DNA of 64,000 nucleotides from JANLVJ01 sp031363945 (GCA_031363945.1 JANLVJ010000011.1:1-64000), one strand, 5' to 3'. Counted from the stretch's first letter, positions 45,669 through 55,234 are shown. Notes: generated by a model not told the origin, from the letters alone. Numbers and translations: made by a program.

Positions 45669-46973
45669 ATGGATGCATTTGAAATAAGAGGGGGAACAAT
45701 CCTCAAAGGAGAAATTATACCTCAGGGAGCAAAAAACGAAGCCTTACAGGTTATATCTGCTGTTTTATTAACCGAAGAAAAGATTACCATCAGCAATATT
45801 CCTGATATTGTTGATGTAAAAAAACTCATCGAACTGCTTGAAGACTTTGGTGTCACCGTAACCCGTGATGCACGTGACACTTATACCTTTGAAGCCCGTA
45901 ATATTGACCTGTCTTACATGAGGTCTGAAAAGTTTAAGAAGAAAGGTGGAAGTCTTAGAGGCTCAATTATGATCGTAGGCCCACTTCTTGCACGTTTTGG
46001 TGAGGCTTATCTGCCTAGACCGGGAGGAGACAAAATTGGTCGCAGACGCCTTGATACCCATTTCACCGGCTTTGAAAAACTAGGTGCGAAATTCAATTAC
46101 GACGCAGGAGAAAGTTTTTATTCGGTTGATGCCTCGCATTTGCGTGGTTGCTTTATGTTACTTGATGAAGCATCAGTAACCGGAACAGCCAACCTTGTTA
46201 TGGCAGCAAGCATGGCTGAAGGCGAAACTACCATTTATAATGCAGCCTGTGAGCCTTACCTGCAACAATTATGTGGAATGCTTAACCGTATGGGTGCGAA
46301 AATTACGGGTATAGGCTCAAACCTGTTAAAAATTGAAGGTGTTAAAAAGCTGGGAGGAACAGCTCACCGCTTATTGCCCGATATGATTGAGATAGGTAGC
46401 TTCATTGGTCTTGCGGCAATGACACAGTCAGAACTGACAATTAAAAATGTCAGTTATCAGAATCTGGGAGTAATACCTGATACGTTCAGACGCCTGGGTA
46501 TAAAATTTGAGCAACGTAGTGATGATATTTTCATCCCTGCCCAGGACCTTTACGAAATAGAAACCTTCATAGACGGCTCAATAATGACCATCGCTGATGC
46601 ACCATGGCCAGGCTTTACGCCTGATCTAATCAGTATCATGCTTGTGGTTGCTACCCAGGCCCGTGGTTCAGTTCTGATTCATCAAAAAATGTTTGAAAGC
46701 AGGCTTTTCTTTGTTGACAAACTGATAGATATGGGTGCCCGTATTATTTTATGTGACCCCCACCGTGCAACAGTAATTGGCCTTGAGCGTAAGTATCAAC
46801 TAAAGGGTATTTCAATGACCTCGCCTGATATCAGGGCCGGTGTATCCCTACTAATTGCTGCATTATCAGCAAAAGGAAAATCTATCATTTATAATGTTGA
46901 GCAGATTGACCGTGGATATCAGGATATAGAAACCAGGTTACAGGCATTAGGAGCTGATATTAAAAGGGTTTAG
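45669..46973 (+). CDS. murA: UDP-N-acetylglucosamine 1-carboxyvinyltransferase with Asp in place of the catalytic Cys
   Basis: The 434-residue protein has the EPSP-synthase-like fold with AKNEA (K22, N23), IMIVGPLLARFGEA, PDMIEIGSFIGLAAM and DIRAGVSLLIAALSAKG. It adds enolpyruvate to UDP-GlcNAc to start peptidoglycan synthesis. The fosfomycin-sensitive Cys115 of E. coli (PGGCxIG) is here Asp121 (PGGDKIG), the substitution known to give intrinsic fosfomycin resistance in mycobacteria and chlamydiae. It is followed by a rho-independent-like terminator. Confidence 0.95.
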   Translation: MDAFEIRGGTILKGEIIPQGAKNEALQVISAVLLTEEKITISNIPDIVDVKKLIELLEDFGVTVTRDARDTYTFEARNIDLSYMRSEKFKKKGGSLRGSIMIVGPLLARFGEAYLPRPGGDKIGRRRLDTHFTGFEKLGAKFNYDAGESFYSVDASHLRGCFMLLDEASVTGTANLVMAASMAEGETTIYNAACEPYLQQLCGMLNRMGAKITGIGSNLLKIEGVKKLGGTAHRLLPDMIEIGSFIGLAAMTQSELTIKNVSYQNLGVIPDTFRRLGIKFEQRSDDIFIPAQDLYEIETFIDGSIMTIADAPWPGFTPDLISIMLVVATQARGSVLIHQKMFESRLFFVDKLIDMGARIILCDPHRATVIGLERKYQLKGISMTSPDIRAGVSLLIAALSAKGKSIIYNVEQIDRGYQDIETRLQALGADIKRV

Positions 46974-46996
46974 GTAGGTTTAGGTGTCTGCCATTT

Positions 46997-47022
46997 TGCC
47001 TGGCTATATGGCAGGCATTTTT
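46997..47022 (+). terminator. Rho-independent terminator after murA
   Basis: TGCCTG pairs with CAGGCA across a 9-base loop and is followed directly by TTTTT, 23 bases past the murA stop codon. Confidence 0.6.
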
Positions 47023-47147
47023 AATGAATCGCCTTCCATTTTTAATATCTGGACGAAGGCCTGGCATTTTGATTACTGGATTGCGGGCCAGTATACTTAC
47101 CCCTTGACGTTAATACTCTGCCTTTAAGAAATTATCGAATCAGACCA

Positions 47148-47876
47148 ATGAATATTCTAGGCATCATACCTGCACGTTATACTTCAACCCGTTTCCCCGG
47201 AAAGCCTCTGGTGCTAATAGCGGGTAAAACGATGATTCAACGGGTATATGAGCAGGCAAATAAAGCTCAACGCTTATTTGCTGCCGTTGTTGCAACTGAT
47301 GATGAACGCATCTTCAATCATGTCATTTCATTTGGTGGCAAAGCGGTCATGACACGTTCAGATCATCAAAGTGGAACCGACCGTTGTGCCGAAGCGATGC
47401 TGGCATTTGACAAAATCGATGCGGTCATTAATATTCAGGGTGATGAACCGATGCTTGACCCAAGTCAGATTGATCAGCTTGCTCTTTGTTTTGAAGATCC
47501 CTTGATTGAAATAGCCACCCTGATAAAGAGAATTACCAATACAGAAGATCTTGATAATGCCAATATTATCAAGGTCGTTCAAAATATAAATACTGAGGCC
47601 ATCTATTTCAGCCGTTCACCAATACCGTTTTTACGGGGTACAGCAAAGACTGAATGGTTAAGTAAACAAAAATACTTTAAGCATATTGGCCTTTATGGTT
47701 ACAGACTTGATATTCTTCAAAAAATCAGCTTGTTGAAACCCTCATTTCTTGAGCATTCTGAATCACTGGAACAATTGCGCTGGCTCGAAAATGGAATTAA
47801 CATCAGACTTGCTGAAACAACGATTGAAACTCAGGCAATCGATTCACCAGAGGATTTGGAGAAACTCAGTTTTTAA
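47148..47876 (+). CDS. kdsB: 3-deoxy-manno-octulosonate cytidylyltransferase
   Basis: The 242-residue protein has the CMP-KDO synthetase motifs IIPARYTSTRFPGKPL (5-20), DDERI, GTDRCAEA and INIQGDEPML. It activates KDO with CTP for lipopolysaccharide inner-core synthesis. This implies a Gram-negative outer membrane with LPS. It is an apparently single gene, with an oxidoreductase following after 52 bp. Confidence 0.95.
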   Translation: MNILGIIPARYTSTRFPGKPLVLIAGKTMIQRVYEQANKAQRLFAAVVATDDERIFNHVISFGGKAVMTRSDHQSGTDRCAEAMLAFDKIDAVINIQGDEPMLDPSQIDQLALCFEDPLIEIATLIKRITNTEDLDNANIIKVVQNINTEAIYFSRSPIPFLRGTAKTEWLSKQKYFKHIGLYGYRLDILQKISLLKPSFLEHSESLEQLRWLENGINIRLAETTIETQAIDSPEDLEKLSF

Positions 47877-47928
47877 CTTTTAAGTTTATTATCTTCAGAC
47901 TTCCGTCACAAAGAGATATCTTCCTAAC

Positions 47929-48588
47929 ATGAAAAAAGCAATACTTTTCGGTGCAAGCGGATTTATCGGATCTTACCTGCTACTTGATTTATTGAATAAT
48001 ACCGATTATGATCAGGTAACTATTGTTGTTAGAAAGACTCTTGGATTAAATAAACCCAAATTAATTGAGCTCATAGGTGATTACAATACTGTCGACGGAT
48101 TAAAAGGAAAAATTGAAGCGGATGAAATTTTCATCACCCTGGGAACTACACGGAAAAATACGCCTGATAGAGCTCATTATTATCAGATTGATCATGACTA
48201 CCCAGTAAAGGCTGCTAAAATCGCGAGGGAAAATGGTGCTAAATCAGTATTTGTAGTCACAGCAGTTGGTGCTGATGCCAATTCTACTATCTTTTATAGT
48301 AAAACCAAGGGCGAGATTGAGCGGGATATTCTTTCGCTAAATTTTGAGCATACGTGTATTTTTCGCCCATCACTTATTATGGGTAAGCGTAAAGAAAATC
48401 GAACAGTTGAAAGCATCCTGATTAAAATTTGGGCATATGTAAATCCAATTCTGATAGGAAAATCTCTCAAGAAATATAGGGGCTTAACCGGGCAAGATAT
48501 TGCTAGAGCAATGATGAATACTGCAAAAGAGGAAAAAGCAGTAGTCAGGATCTTAGGGTGGCAGGAGATGACTGATCTGCAGGGTTAA
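47929..48588 (+). CDS. NAD(P)-binding oxidoreductase of the HTATIP2/TIP30-like atypical SDR group
   Basis: The 219-residue protein has the Rossmann start ILFGASGFIGSYLL (4-17), an FITLGTTRKNTP segment typical of the TIP30-like group, VTAVGADANS and the YxxxK-type FYSKTKGEIE. It is a soluble NAD(P)-dependent enzyme or redox sensor; the substrate is unknown. Confidence 0.8.
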   Translation: MKKAILFGASGFIGSYLLLDLLNNTDYDQVTIVVRKTLGLNKPKLIELIGDYNTVDGLKGKIEADEIFITLGTTRKNTPDRAHYYQIDHDYPVKAAKIARENGAKSVFVVTAVGADANSTIFYSKTKGEIERDILSLNFEHTCIFRPSLIMGKRKENRTVESILIKIWAYVNPILIGKSLKKYRGLTGQDIARAMMNTAKEEKAVVRILGWQEMTDLQG

Positions 48589-48708
48589 GATTTTTTTAGT
48601 GAAATAAACTTAAATATCTTCCGCGCTGACCTGCCAAGTATAGCAGGTATCGTACAGAAAAATGTCATAAAAAGGTCAGTTCAATAGTATCTTACGTTAA
48701 AATTAAGC

Positions 48709-49479
48709 ATGCTCAGGCATTTAGGTCAAAAGCGAACCTCACAACATAACCTTAGATTAGCCGCTCTACTGGGCCTAACGGCGGGATTTGTCAATTCAGG
48801 TGGATTTTTAGGATTTGCAGTATTAACGACCAATGTAACAGGCCATGCAGCATTATTTGCTGAAAGGATTGCATTTCAGGACTGGAAAACAGCGAGTGTC
48901 GTTGCTCTCTGGATGTTTCTTTTTCTTACAGGAGCATTTTTTACCAGCACTATTCTTTCTATCACCGGAAAAAACCAACGCTTCTCCTATCTTATCCCTG
49001 TGCTTGTTGAAGTGTTAATTTTAATAATATCGGCTATTTATGGGCATACTTACAACCGTACCGTAGGGGCAAAAGAATTTTTTGCAGGGAGTCTTTTGTT
49101 CGCAATGGGTCTTCAAAATGCGCTGGTATCAATGGTTTCAGGATCAGTGGTAAGAACAACGCACCTAACTGGAACCTTCACAGATTTAGGGATTGACCTG
49201 GCACAAATATTCTGGGGAGATAAAGATTCACGGCCTTCTCTTAGGTCAAAAATTAAATTACGCGTTTACATTATCTTCTTTTTTATGGCAGGTGCTATTT
49301 TAGGTGCTTACCTGTTTCACAGTTTTGGATTTACTTCATTTTTTGCTCCTGTAATTATTTTACTATTCACTTTGGTATATGATGTTTTTAGAATAAGGGC
49401 AAAGAAATATTACCGGACTAGTATAAATGCAATACGGCGTACAATTAAAATAAGTAAAGATTCCGTGACTCCTGGGTGA
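48709..49479 (+). CDS. DUF1275 (YoaK-like) membrane protein
   Basis: The 256-residue protein has about six membrane helices and the DUF1275 signatures LGLTAGFVNSGGFLGFAVLTTNVTGH and VRTTHLTGTFTDLGIDL. The family is of unknown function. It stands alone between the oxidoreductase and the minus-strand HExxH protein gene. Confidence 0.82.
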   Translation: MLRHLGQKRTSQHNLRLAALLGLTAGFVNSGGFLGFAVLTTNVTGHAALFAERIAFQDWKTASVVALWMFLFLTGAFFTSTILSITGKNQRFSYLIPVLVEVLILIISAIYGHTYNRTVGAKEFFAGSLLFAMGLQNALVSMVSGSVVRTTHLTGTFTDLGIDLAQIFWGDKDSRPSLRSKIKLRVYIIFFFMAGAILGAYLFHSFGFTSFFAPVIILLFTLVYDVFRIRAKKYYRTSINAIRRTIKISKDSVTPG

Positions 49480-49660
49480 ATTTTTTTGTTATATTATTTG
49501 GCAACAATAATATATTTTGGGTTAAATCAATCTTAAATCCAGATTATTAAGAGAATATACGTGACGTCCAGGCCTATTAAACGTGGAAGAATTACATTCC
49601 TTACGTTCTATTGTTGATTGTCATCATTTACCTACGCCTTTATATTTCGCTTAAAATAGT

Positions 49661-50728
49661 TCAATGCCTTATTTGTTCAGGATACTTCTTTTTCAGATAG
49701 TTGAGCAGATCGGGAAAGAAAGAAGCAAAGTTTTTATACCGTTTGGTGTTCACATACTTTTCTGAGATAAATAGATTCAAATCCTCTACATAGATAAAAT
49801 CCTGGGCTATATCACCGGAAAGTTGCTTTTTATACTCATTTTCAGGCCGATACTTTTTGTAAAGTGCACAGGTAATGGCTCTGACCAGGGTTTCATCAAA
49901 ACAATGCGCCCAGGTTTTAATCTCTGCCCGTTTCATTCCTTCTGCATCAGAATTAGCAAATAAATAGCTCAGGCTATTTATTTGAGCTGCATATTTCTTC
50001 TGTAATGAATCGGTATAAAAATGACTCCCCTCATGCCATGCCAGATATGCAAAGTTCCTGTATTCAAAAACCGGGTCTTTATCTATATCTCCGTCAGGGT
50101 TAAAGTAGCCAGTAGTATGAACTAAGCATTTTGAAAATTCAGGATTTAGCTCAGACATAAGAATCGTATGCGCTCCCCATGAATTTAGCGGGTCAATACA
50201 AATATTCCATTGCACACCAACATTGTACTTATAAAAACCCTGAAGTTTCTGAACTAACTGCTGGGAATCGATCTTAACTTTCAAAGTTAAACCCCATTGC
50301 TTGTACCTTTTCTGATGCAGGTTATAAAACTGCCAAAAATGCGAGTCCCGTGAAAACTCTCTGCACAGGCGCATATATTCCAGGATATTTGTTTTCCCAT
50401 ACAGTGTATACCAGCTTATAGTTATTGGTTCATATATGCTGATTTCAGGAAAATTGCTGAAACAACACCCTAATTCTGGTAAATCGGTATATACTTTCTT
50501 AAAGTTTACTACTTTCACTACAGCCGGATGGTTTTTGTACTGACTAAAGTAGCTCATTACCTCCTGACTATAAAGCGATGGAGTCGGGGCGGGATATTTA
50601 CCTGCAAGAAGTTGAATGATTGTAAAGAGTTCAATTCCAGGATTTACATTTACTTCAAGTTGTTCAGATGGTGCAGCAATCACAGAGGCGGAATACAATA
50701 TCAAAAAAAAGCAGATCAGTATTTTCAT
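49661..50728 (-). CDS. Secreted HExxH-type protein, DUF4932-like
   Basis: The 355-residue protein has a signal peptide ending SVIAAP (about residues 1-20). It carries a zinc-metalloprotease-like motif WHEGSHFYTD (H232-E233-H236) inside the AYLAWHEGSH segment, and resembles DUF4932, a Bacteroidota family probably of secreted peptidases. A third metal ligand may be the E246-D region or a later Glu/His, which cannot be assigned. It is divergent from the sensor kinase gene. Confidence 0.65.
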   Translation of the reverse strand: MKILICFFLILYSASVIAAPSEQLEVNVNPGIELFTIIQLLAGKYPAPTPSLYSQEVMSYFSQYKNHPAVVKVVNFKKVYTDLPELGCCFSNFPEISIYEPITISWYTLYGKTNILEYMRLCREFSRDSHFWQFYNLHQKRYKQWGLTLKVKIDSQQLVQKLQGFYKYNVGVQWNICIDPLNSWGAHTILMSELNPEFSKCLVHTTGYFNPDGDIDKDPVFEYRNFAYLAWHEGSHFYTDSLQKKYAAQINSLSYLFANSDAEGMKRAEIKTWAHCFDETLVRAITCALYKKYRPENEYKKQLSGDIAQDFIYVEDLNLFISEKYVNTKRYKNFASFFPDLLNYLKKKYPEQIRH

Positions 50729-50907
50729 AACCTTTATTTGTTTCTCAAATATTTCATTTCTGGCCTGATATTTAAAAATTTATTGACGAGTTGCCCTGTC
50801 AGCTTTACAAAATGGACAAGATTCCGGATCAAAGGCGTTCATCATCAAAAATTGCCATTTCGTGTATTTTAGAAATAAAGGTTAAGGAACTTAGTTAAAT
50901 TCAGGCT

Positions 50908-51963
50908 ATGAAGCAGAGTCTTATCAGATTACTACATCTAGCAGTTTGGATCATGCTCCTTTTTAGTGAGATCTGGAAAAACGTTGCAGATAATACAATC
51001 GTTTTAGGTAAAAAATGGTATGAACATACCATTTTTAGCTTTTGTGTTATAAATGGCCTTTATCTCATACTACCCGTTATTTGTTTTTACGGAAGCTACT
51101 TAAAGGTTTCACCTGTATTGATGCTGGATAAGAAATTTTTAAAAGCTACCGCAATAACTATACTTATACTCATTGTGATGGTAATATTTCGCTATGTAAT
51201 TGAGTATGATGTCTTTTTACCCGTTTTTGGTTTTGATAATTATAATGGGCATCAATGGAAAATAGCCCACTACATACAGAATGTTTTCTTTTATTATTTC
51301 CCCACGTATTTCGTTTATGGGCTTATGTATTTCTTTGTTGAAAACTGGTATCAGTCGAGACGCCGACAACTCGAACTTAAAAACGCACTCGCAGATGCAG
51401 AGCTTGCTCTTTTGCGCTCTCAGATAAGCCCGCATTTTCTGTTTAATTGCATCAATGATATTTATTCACTTACCTATACAAAATCTAAATCTGCTTCCGT
51501 AGCCCTTCTAAAGCTTGCAGATATTCTGCGCTATATGCTCATGGTTGGCGGCAAGCAGTTCATAGAACTTCAGGACGAATTAGAATACCTTCAAAACGTT
51601 GTAAGTCTGCATCAGCTAACTTCAAAGGGAAGTTCCCAGATAGAGATCAATTTAGAAGGAGATAGTAAATCCCGAAAGATCAGCCCCTTAATTTATATTG
51701 CCTTTTTAGAAAATGCATTAAAGCATGGAGTCTTAAATGACCAGGAAAATCCTGTAATTATTACGCATATAGCTGCAGTAGCTACCCTTTGCTTAACAGT
51801 TACCAACAAGAAAAATTATGGTCATAAAGATCAGACAGGGGGAATTGGCTTAATGAATGTAAAACGCAGACTTGAATTAATTTATCCTCTGAAACACAAT
51901 CTTCTGATCCGGGATAATACCGATTACTATCAAGTAAGGCTTATTTTAGACGTAACAGCATGA
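50908..51963 (+). CDS. LytS/YehU-type sensor histidine kinase
   Basis: The 351-residue protein has four or five N-terminal membrane helices (to about residue 146), then a coiled segment and the His_kinase motif LRSQISPHFLFNCINDIYSL (phospho-acceptor His176), and a C-terminal ATPase domain with AFLENALKHGV and GGIGLMNVKRRLELIYP. Signal unknown. It overlaps the LytTR regulator gene (ATGA), forming a two-component pair. Confidence 0.9.
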   Translation: MKQSLIRLLHLAVWIMLLFSEIWKNVADNTIVLGKKWYEHTIFSFCVINGLYLILPVICFYGSYLKVSPVLMLDKKFLKATAITILILIVMVIFRYVIEYDVFLPVFGFDNYNGHQWKIAHYIQNVFFYYFPTYFVYGLMYFFVENWYQSRRRQLELKNALADAELALLRSQISPHFLFNCINDIYSLTYTKSKSASVALLKLADILRYMLMVGGKQFIELQDELEYLQNVVSLHQLTSKGSSQIEINLEGDSKSRKISPLIYIAFLENALKHGVLNDQENPVIITHIAAVATLCLTVTNKKNYGHKDQTGGIGLMNVKRRLELIYPLKHNLLIRDNTDYYQVRLILDVTA

Positions 51964-52685
51964 AGTTACGTTGCCTGATTGTTGATGATAAACCACTAGC
52001 TATTGACCTGATTGTCAATTATGTACATAGGACTCCGTTTCTTGAACTGGTTGCAACAACCGGAAAACCACTTATAGGCTTGCAGATTATTAAAGAAGAA
52101 AATATAGATCTTGTATTTCTTGATATCCAGATGCCTGAACTAAGCGGCTTTGAATTTATCAGAATGGCTGGCAGGCCATGCATAACAATCCTGACTACAG
52201 CATATTCCGAATTTGCCCTGGAAGGCTATGAACACAATGCGCTTGATTATTTACTTAAACCCTTTTCGTTCGAACGTTTTTACCGGGCAGCAGAAAAAGC
52301 ATTCACTCAGAAACAATCTGCAGGGCCAATACAATCAGAACAACTTATTTCTGCTTCAACTCCGGTTCAAACCTTTATCTTCCTGAAAACATCTGGAAAA
52401 ATCAAGAAAATTAATCTGGATGATATTTTATTCATTGAAGGCTTACAGAATTACCTGGCTGTTCATACCATTCAGGGGAAGATATTAAGCCTTCAAACAT
52501 TGAAAAGCATCCTGTCACAGCTACCGGCTCATCAATTCTGCCGGGTACATAAATCATTTATCATCGCTTTAAAACAGATCGAGTCTATAAAACGAGGCAG
52601 AATTTTAATCGGGGGCAGGTTGATACCAATAGGCGATATCTACAGGGAAGGGTTTTTAAACATTATAGGACCAGTTAGAAATTAA
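51960..52685 (+). CDS. LytTR-family response regulator
   Basis: The 241-residue protein has a receiver domain with D9/D10 and the phosphorylation site Asp55 in DLVFLDIQMPELSG, then a LytTR DNA-binding domain (FIFLKTSGKIKKINLDDILFIEGLQNYLAVHT, FCRVHKSFIIAL). It binds paired ~10-bp direct repeats in the family. The partner kinase is immediately upstream. A candidate direct-repeat site lies at 55006-55038. Confidence 0.92.
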   Translation: MKLRCLIVDDKPLAIDLIVNYVHRTPFLELVATTGKPLIGLQIIKEENIDLVFLDIQMPELSGFEFIRMAGRPCITILTTAYSEFALEGYEHNALDYLLKPFSFERFYRAAEKAFTQKQSAGPIQSEQLISASTPVQTFIFLKTSGKIKKINLDDILFIEGLQNYLAVHTIQGKILSLQTLKSILSQLPAHQFCRVHKSFIIALKQIESIKRGRILIGGRLIPIGDIYREGFLNIIGPVRN

Positions 52686-52819
52686 TCTTTTGAGTTTATA
52701 TCTGGGTCGAGAATGGTTTGTCTTTGAATTTCAACATATGAACTGGCTGTAAAAACATCATTCCAATAATCAGAAGAGATATTCTTAAAAGCCGGTAAGA
52801 TATTGAGATCAATTTTCAT
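52682..52819 (-). CDS. Small ORF (45 aa), possible CRP/FNR N-terminal remnant
   Basis: Minus-strand ORF starting MKIDLNILPAFKNISSDYW. The pattern of a short helix, a Leu-rich turn and IQRQTILDPD is reminiscent of the first residues of cyclic-nucleotide-binding regulators. Its stop overlaps the end of the LytTR gene, and its ATG lies 17 bases from the IS remnant. Real coding is uncertain. Confidence 0.25.
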   Translation of the reverse strand: MKIDLNILPAFKNISSDYWNDVFTASSYVEIQRQTILDPDINSKD

Positions 52820-52896
52820 AAGGCTTGATGGTCTCTGGACTTGACAAAGTTTGGAGGACATGGGGTTAAGGTGTAAAATCCTTAAATTCTATAATC

Positions 52897-53193
52897 ATGT
52901 CTTAGAGAAAGCGTTACACGCGAGAATTCAAAGTTGAAGCCCTAAAGCTGGCTGAAAAAATTGGCAACCGCACCAAGGTTGCTATGTACCTGGGGTTACA
53001 CCCCAACATGATTTATTTGTGGAAGAAAGAACTGGAACAAGATGCTGAAAAAGCCTTTCCAGGGAACGGAAACCCTATTGAGAAGGAATTATCACAGCTT
53101 CGAAGGGACAAAGCTAGAAAGGCCGAGTGGGTTGAAATCCTAAAAAAAGCGGTTGGTATCTTTCTAAGACGCTCCAAGAAAGGTACCGAGTAG
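52897..53193 (+). pseudogene. IS3-family orfA remnant with premature stop
   Basis: ATG-TCT-TAG: the third codon is a stop, and the frame continues with RKRYTREFKVEALKLAEKIGN, IYLWKKELEQD, FPGNGNPIEKELSQLRRDKARKAEWVEILKKAVGIF, which follows the usual helix-turn-helix and coiled-coil pattern of IS3 orfA. The overlapping fragment of orfB continues in another frame to about 53285. Confidence 0.75.
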
Positions 53194-53263
53194 TAAAAGA
53201 AATGAAGGGGCACTATGCAATGCATAAACTCTGCAAAGCCGTGGAGCTTATATTGAGTAAATA

Positions 53264-53554
53264 CTACGCCGGGGTTAAAGGTGTGAATAGGCAAGCCCGG
53301 GGAAATCGGCTGGCTGTTTTGATTGCATCCAGGTTTAACTCAACATACATGTTCTTAAGACGACTGTTTTCATCTTCTAGCTCTTTGACCCGTTTCAATT
53401 CACTGGCTTCCATGCCGCCATATTTAGCGCGCCAGTTATACAGTGAGGCATTACTCACTTCATGCTCCCGGGTAAGTTCTGTGGCTTTTGCGTCTTATTA
53501 ATAGGTCTTCAGAATTCCTATAATCTGGCTCTCTATGAAGGTGGTCTTTTTTAT
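53264..53554 (-). pseudogene. IS3-family (IS51-like) orfA remnant, start codon lost and internal stop
   Basis: The expected start reads ATA instead of ATG (KKTTFIESQIIGILKTY then a stop), and after a frame disruption the remainder reads TELTREHEVSNASLYNWRAKYGGMEASELKRVKELEDENSRLKNMYVELNLD. It then runs into unrelated sequence. It clearly no longer encodes a working protein. Confidence 0.75.
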
Positions 53555-53687
53555 GTATTCCTAGTTTAAATTTAACTAGGATTTTCTAAAGTTTCAATGT
53601 CCAGTTTTTAGGGGAGCTTACAGTTCCCCTTACCAGGCCCATAGAGAACTTGTACCTCCTAACAATACGCTGTGCCGGGCGTACCAT

Positions 53688-53714
53688 AAAAAAACCACTG
53701 AATTAAACCAGTGG
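53688..53714 (-). terminator. Rho-independent terminator of the small secreted protein gene
   Basis: On the minus strand, CCACTG pairs with CAGTGG across an 8-base loop and is followed by seven T. It lies 33 bases past the stop of the gene at 53748-54125. Confidence 0.75.
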
Positions 53715-53747
53715 CCTGAATTATAAGGGAATTTTAAGGTGAGCGGC

Positions 53748-54125
53748 TTAATTGATCACATATTTTTTTTGAGTTTCATCTTGGTAGATATGAACCACTT
53801 TTTTTACTTCATGGTTGTTCCAAACAACAGAGACTGCATAATCACCGCTTTCCAGATCAGATAGATTAAAGGATTTGTTTGTTCCTTCTTCACTGGACAA
53901 AAGTCCATTATAGATGATATTATTTCTGTCATCAACAATGGTTACAAAAGGACGCGTAGTAAGGTTCTCTGCAACTGAAATATTGACTCCTATCCCAGAG
54001 CCCAGACCTTTAATGGCAACTTCTGTAGAAAAGGTTGCAGGTATGATTTTTCTACCTGGTACGTTAGCAAAAGCGCCTGTACCTAATAATAAAAACATTG
54101 CGGTCAATCTGATTGAATTTTTCAT
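53748..54125 (-). CDS. Small secreted beta-rich protein
   Basis: The 125-residue protein has a signal peptide ending TGAFA and a mature region of short beta-strands (VAIKGLGSGIGVNISVAE, FVTIVDDRNNIIYNG, SGDYAVSVVW), suggesting an Ig-like or DUF3244-type fold. Function is unknown. It is followed by a good terminator and lies within the accessory island. Confidence 0.6.
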   Translation of the reverse strand: MKNSIRLTAMFLLLGTGAFANVPGRKIIPATFSTEVAIKGLGSGIGVNISVAENLTTRPFVTIVDDRNNIIYNGLLSSEEGTNKSFNLSDLESGDYAVSVVWNNHEVKKVVHIYQDETQKKYVIN

Positions 54126-55234
54126 TTTATCTTAAGTTTAGTTATGTTTTGAATTAATAAACTGATTTTGATTTTCAAATAAACAAACTTTGAGTAAACC
54201 CTTAAAATGCAATAGACTATATGGCTAAGTAAAACGACAGAAAGCCCTTTCTTCCTAAAAGTAGACAGTTTAAGGTAGCCAGAAGGCATAGAATCAAGCC
54301 TTGTCGATTAGAAAGCTCTTTTCGTCTACCAACAAGTCTTAACTATCAGGTAATTCTTGAGTTCTACTTTATTTTTTGTCATTTGAAGTATGTAATCTCA
54401 GGAATAGCATTTAGCCTTTGAGCTTGTTTTATTGAACAAATTTTAGTGCTAAAAATGTTGTTTGTCGAGCATTTCAAACGTATTTCTATAGTGTCACAGG
54501 CTAATTTTCGCATATTGTGCTAATGCCTTGTTTGAACGCGTTTTCGACAAAGGGCAAAAATAGTAGGGGGGCGATTTAAGGCGTTTGAGAATAACTAGTA
54601 TTAAGCGTACTGAATAATAGAAATAAATATTTTTTTTTGAATTAGCAGCTGTGGAACGAGCAAATAAAAATTGATAAAAAACGGGTGTTAATGTGCCAAG
54701 AAGGATTGATTGCTTAATCCAAAATGTCGCAGGTAACTCAATGCCCCATGTCGACGGCTGCTAATACAACACCCCAACGGAAAAAATAAACTAGCATAGC
54801 ATTTCGCCAGGGACAATGATGCTATTCCGGTTAAAAAATTTCATTTCATACAATTACACAGCAATGATACATACAGACAAAAAGAAATCGAATACTGATC
54901 TTCAATTGTGAAAACGAGGCCGGCGATGCGGGTAGCTTTAATGACAAATCAGATTTTTTCGATTGAATTATATGCTCCTAGAGTTTCCATCGAGTTAAAA
55001 TGCTCATTGGTCTATCACTTTTTTCTATTGGTCTATCATATTTTCGTGCCCGTTTAAATCGGTTTTCTTTGCAGTAAGAACCCAAATACGATCAAAAGAC
55101 TTACGTTCAACTGTAAGTTCGGAGTTCTATACGAAAAGCTAACGAAGCCGAATAAGACGATCAACAACGATGATCTAAAACAAGAAGGCTCCAGCAGTAA
55201 CAACTGATAAATTTTTTAATAACAAAATAACCAA
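54126..55234. other. 1.1 kb gene-free stretch
   Basis: No convincing open reading frame, tRNA signature or transposase fragment was found. It has many short stops in all frames. The only structured signal noticed is a 12-bp direct repeat at 55006-55038. It separates the small secreted protein from apbE. Confidence 0.5.
55006..55038 (+). promoter_or_regulatory. 12-bp direct repeat upstream of apbE (period 21 bp)
   Basis: ATTGGTCTATCA occurs at 55006-55017 and 55027-55038, 21 bp apart (two helical turns), about 200 bp upstream of the apbE ATG. It could be a paired site for a regulator such as LytTR type, whose sites are direct repeats about 21 bp apart. The sequence itself is not a good LytTR match. 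Confidence 0.4.

Larger units (their letters stand above)
52836..53603. mobile_element. Decayed IS3-family insertion region (two overlapping remnants)
   Basis: The left end TGGACTTGACAAAGTTT and the reverse complement of the right end TGGACATTGAAACTTT are similar, like IS terminal inverted repeats. Between them lie an IS3-type orfA on the plus strand with a stop at codon 3, a short orfB-like piece (RYRVVKEMKGHYAMHKLCKAVEL) and, on the minus strand, an orfA of another IS3 subgroup (MSNASLYNWRAKYGGMEASELKRVKELEDENSRLKNMY) lacking its start. None is intact. Confidence 0.75.

Noticed and set aside
48620..48660. ACCTGC/GCAGGT stem between the oxidoreductase and DUF1275 genes
   Set aside because: A 6-bp stem without a U-run; too weak to call a terminator.
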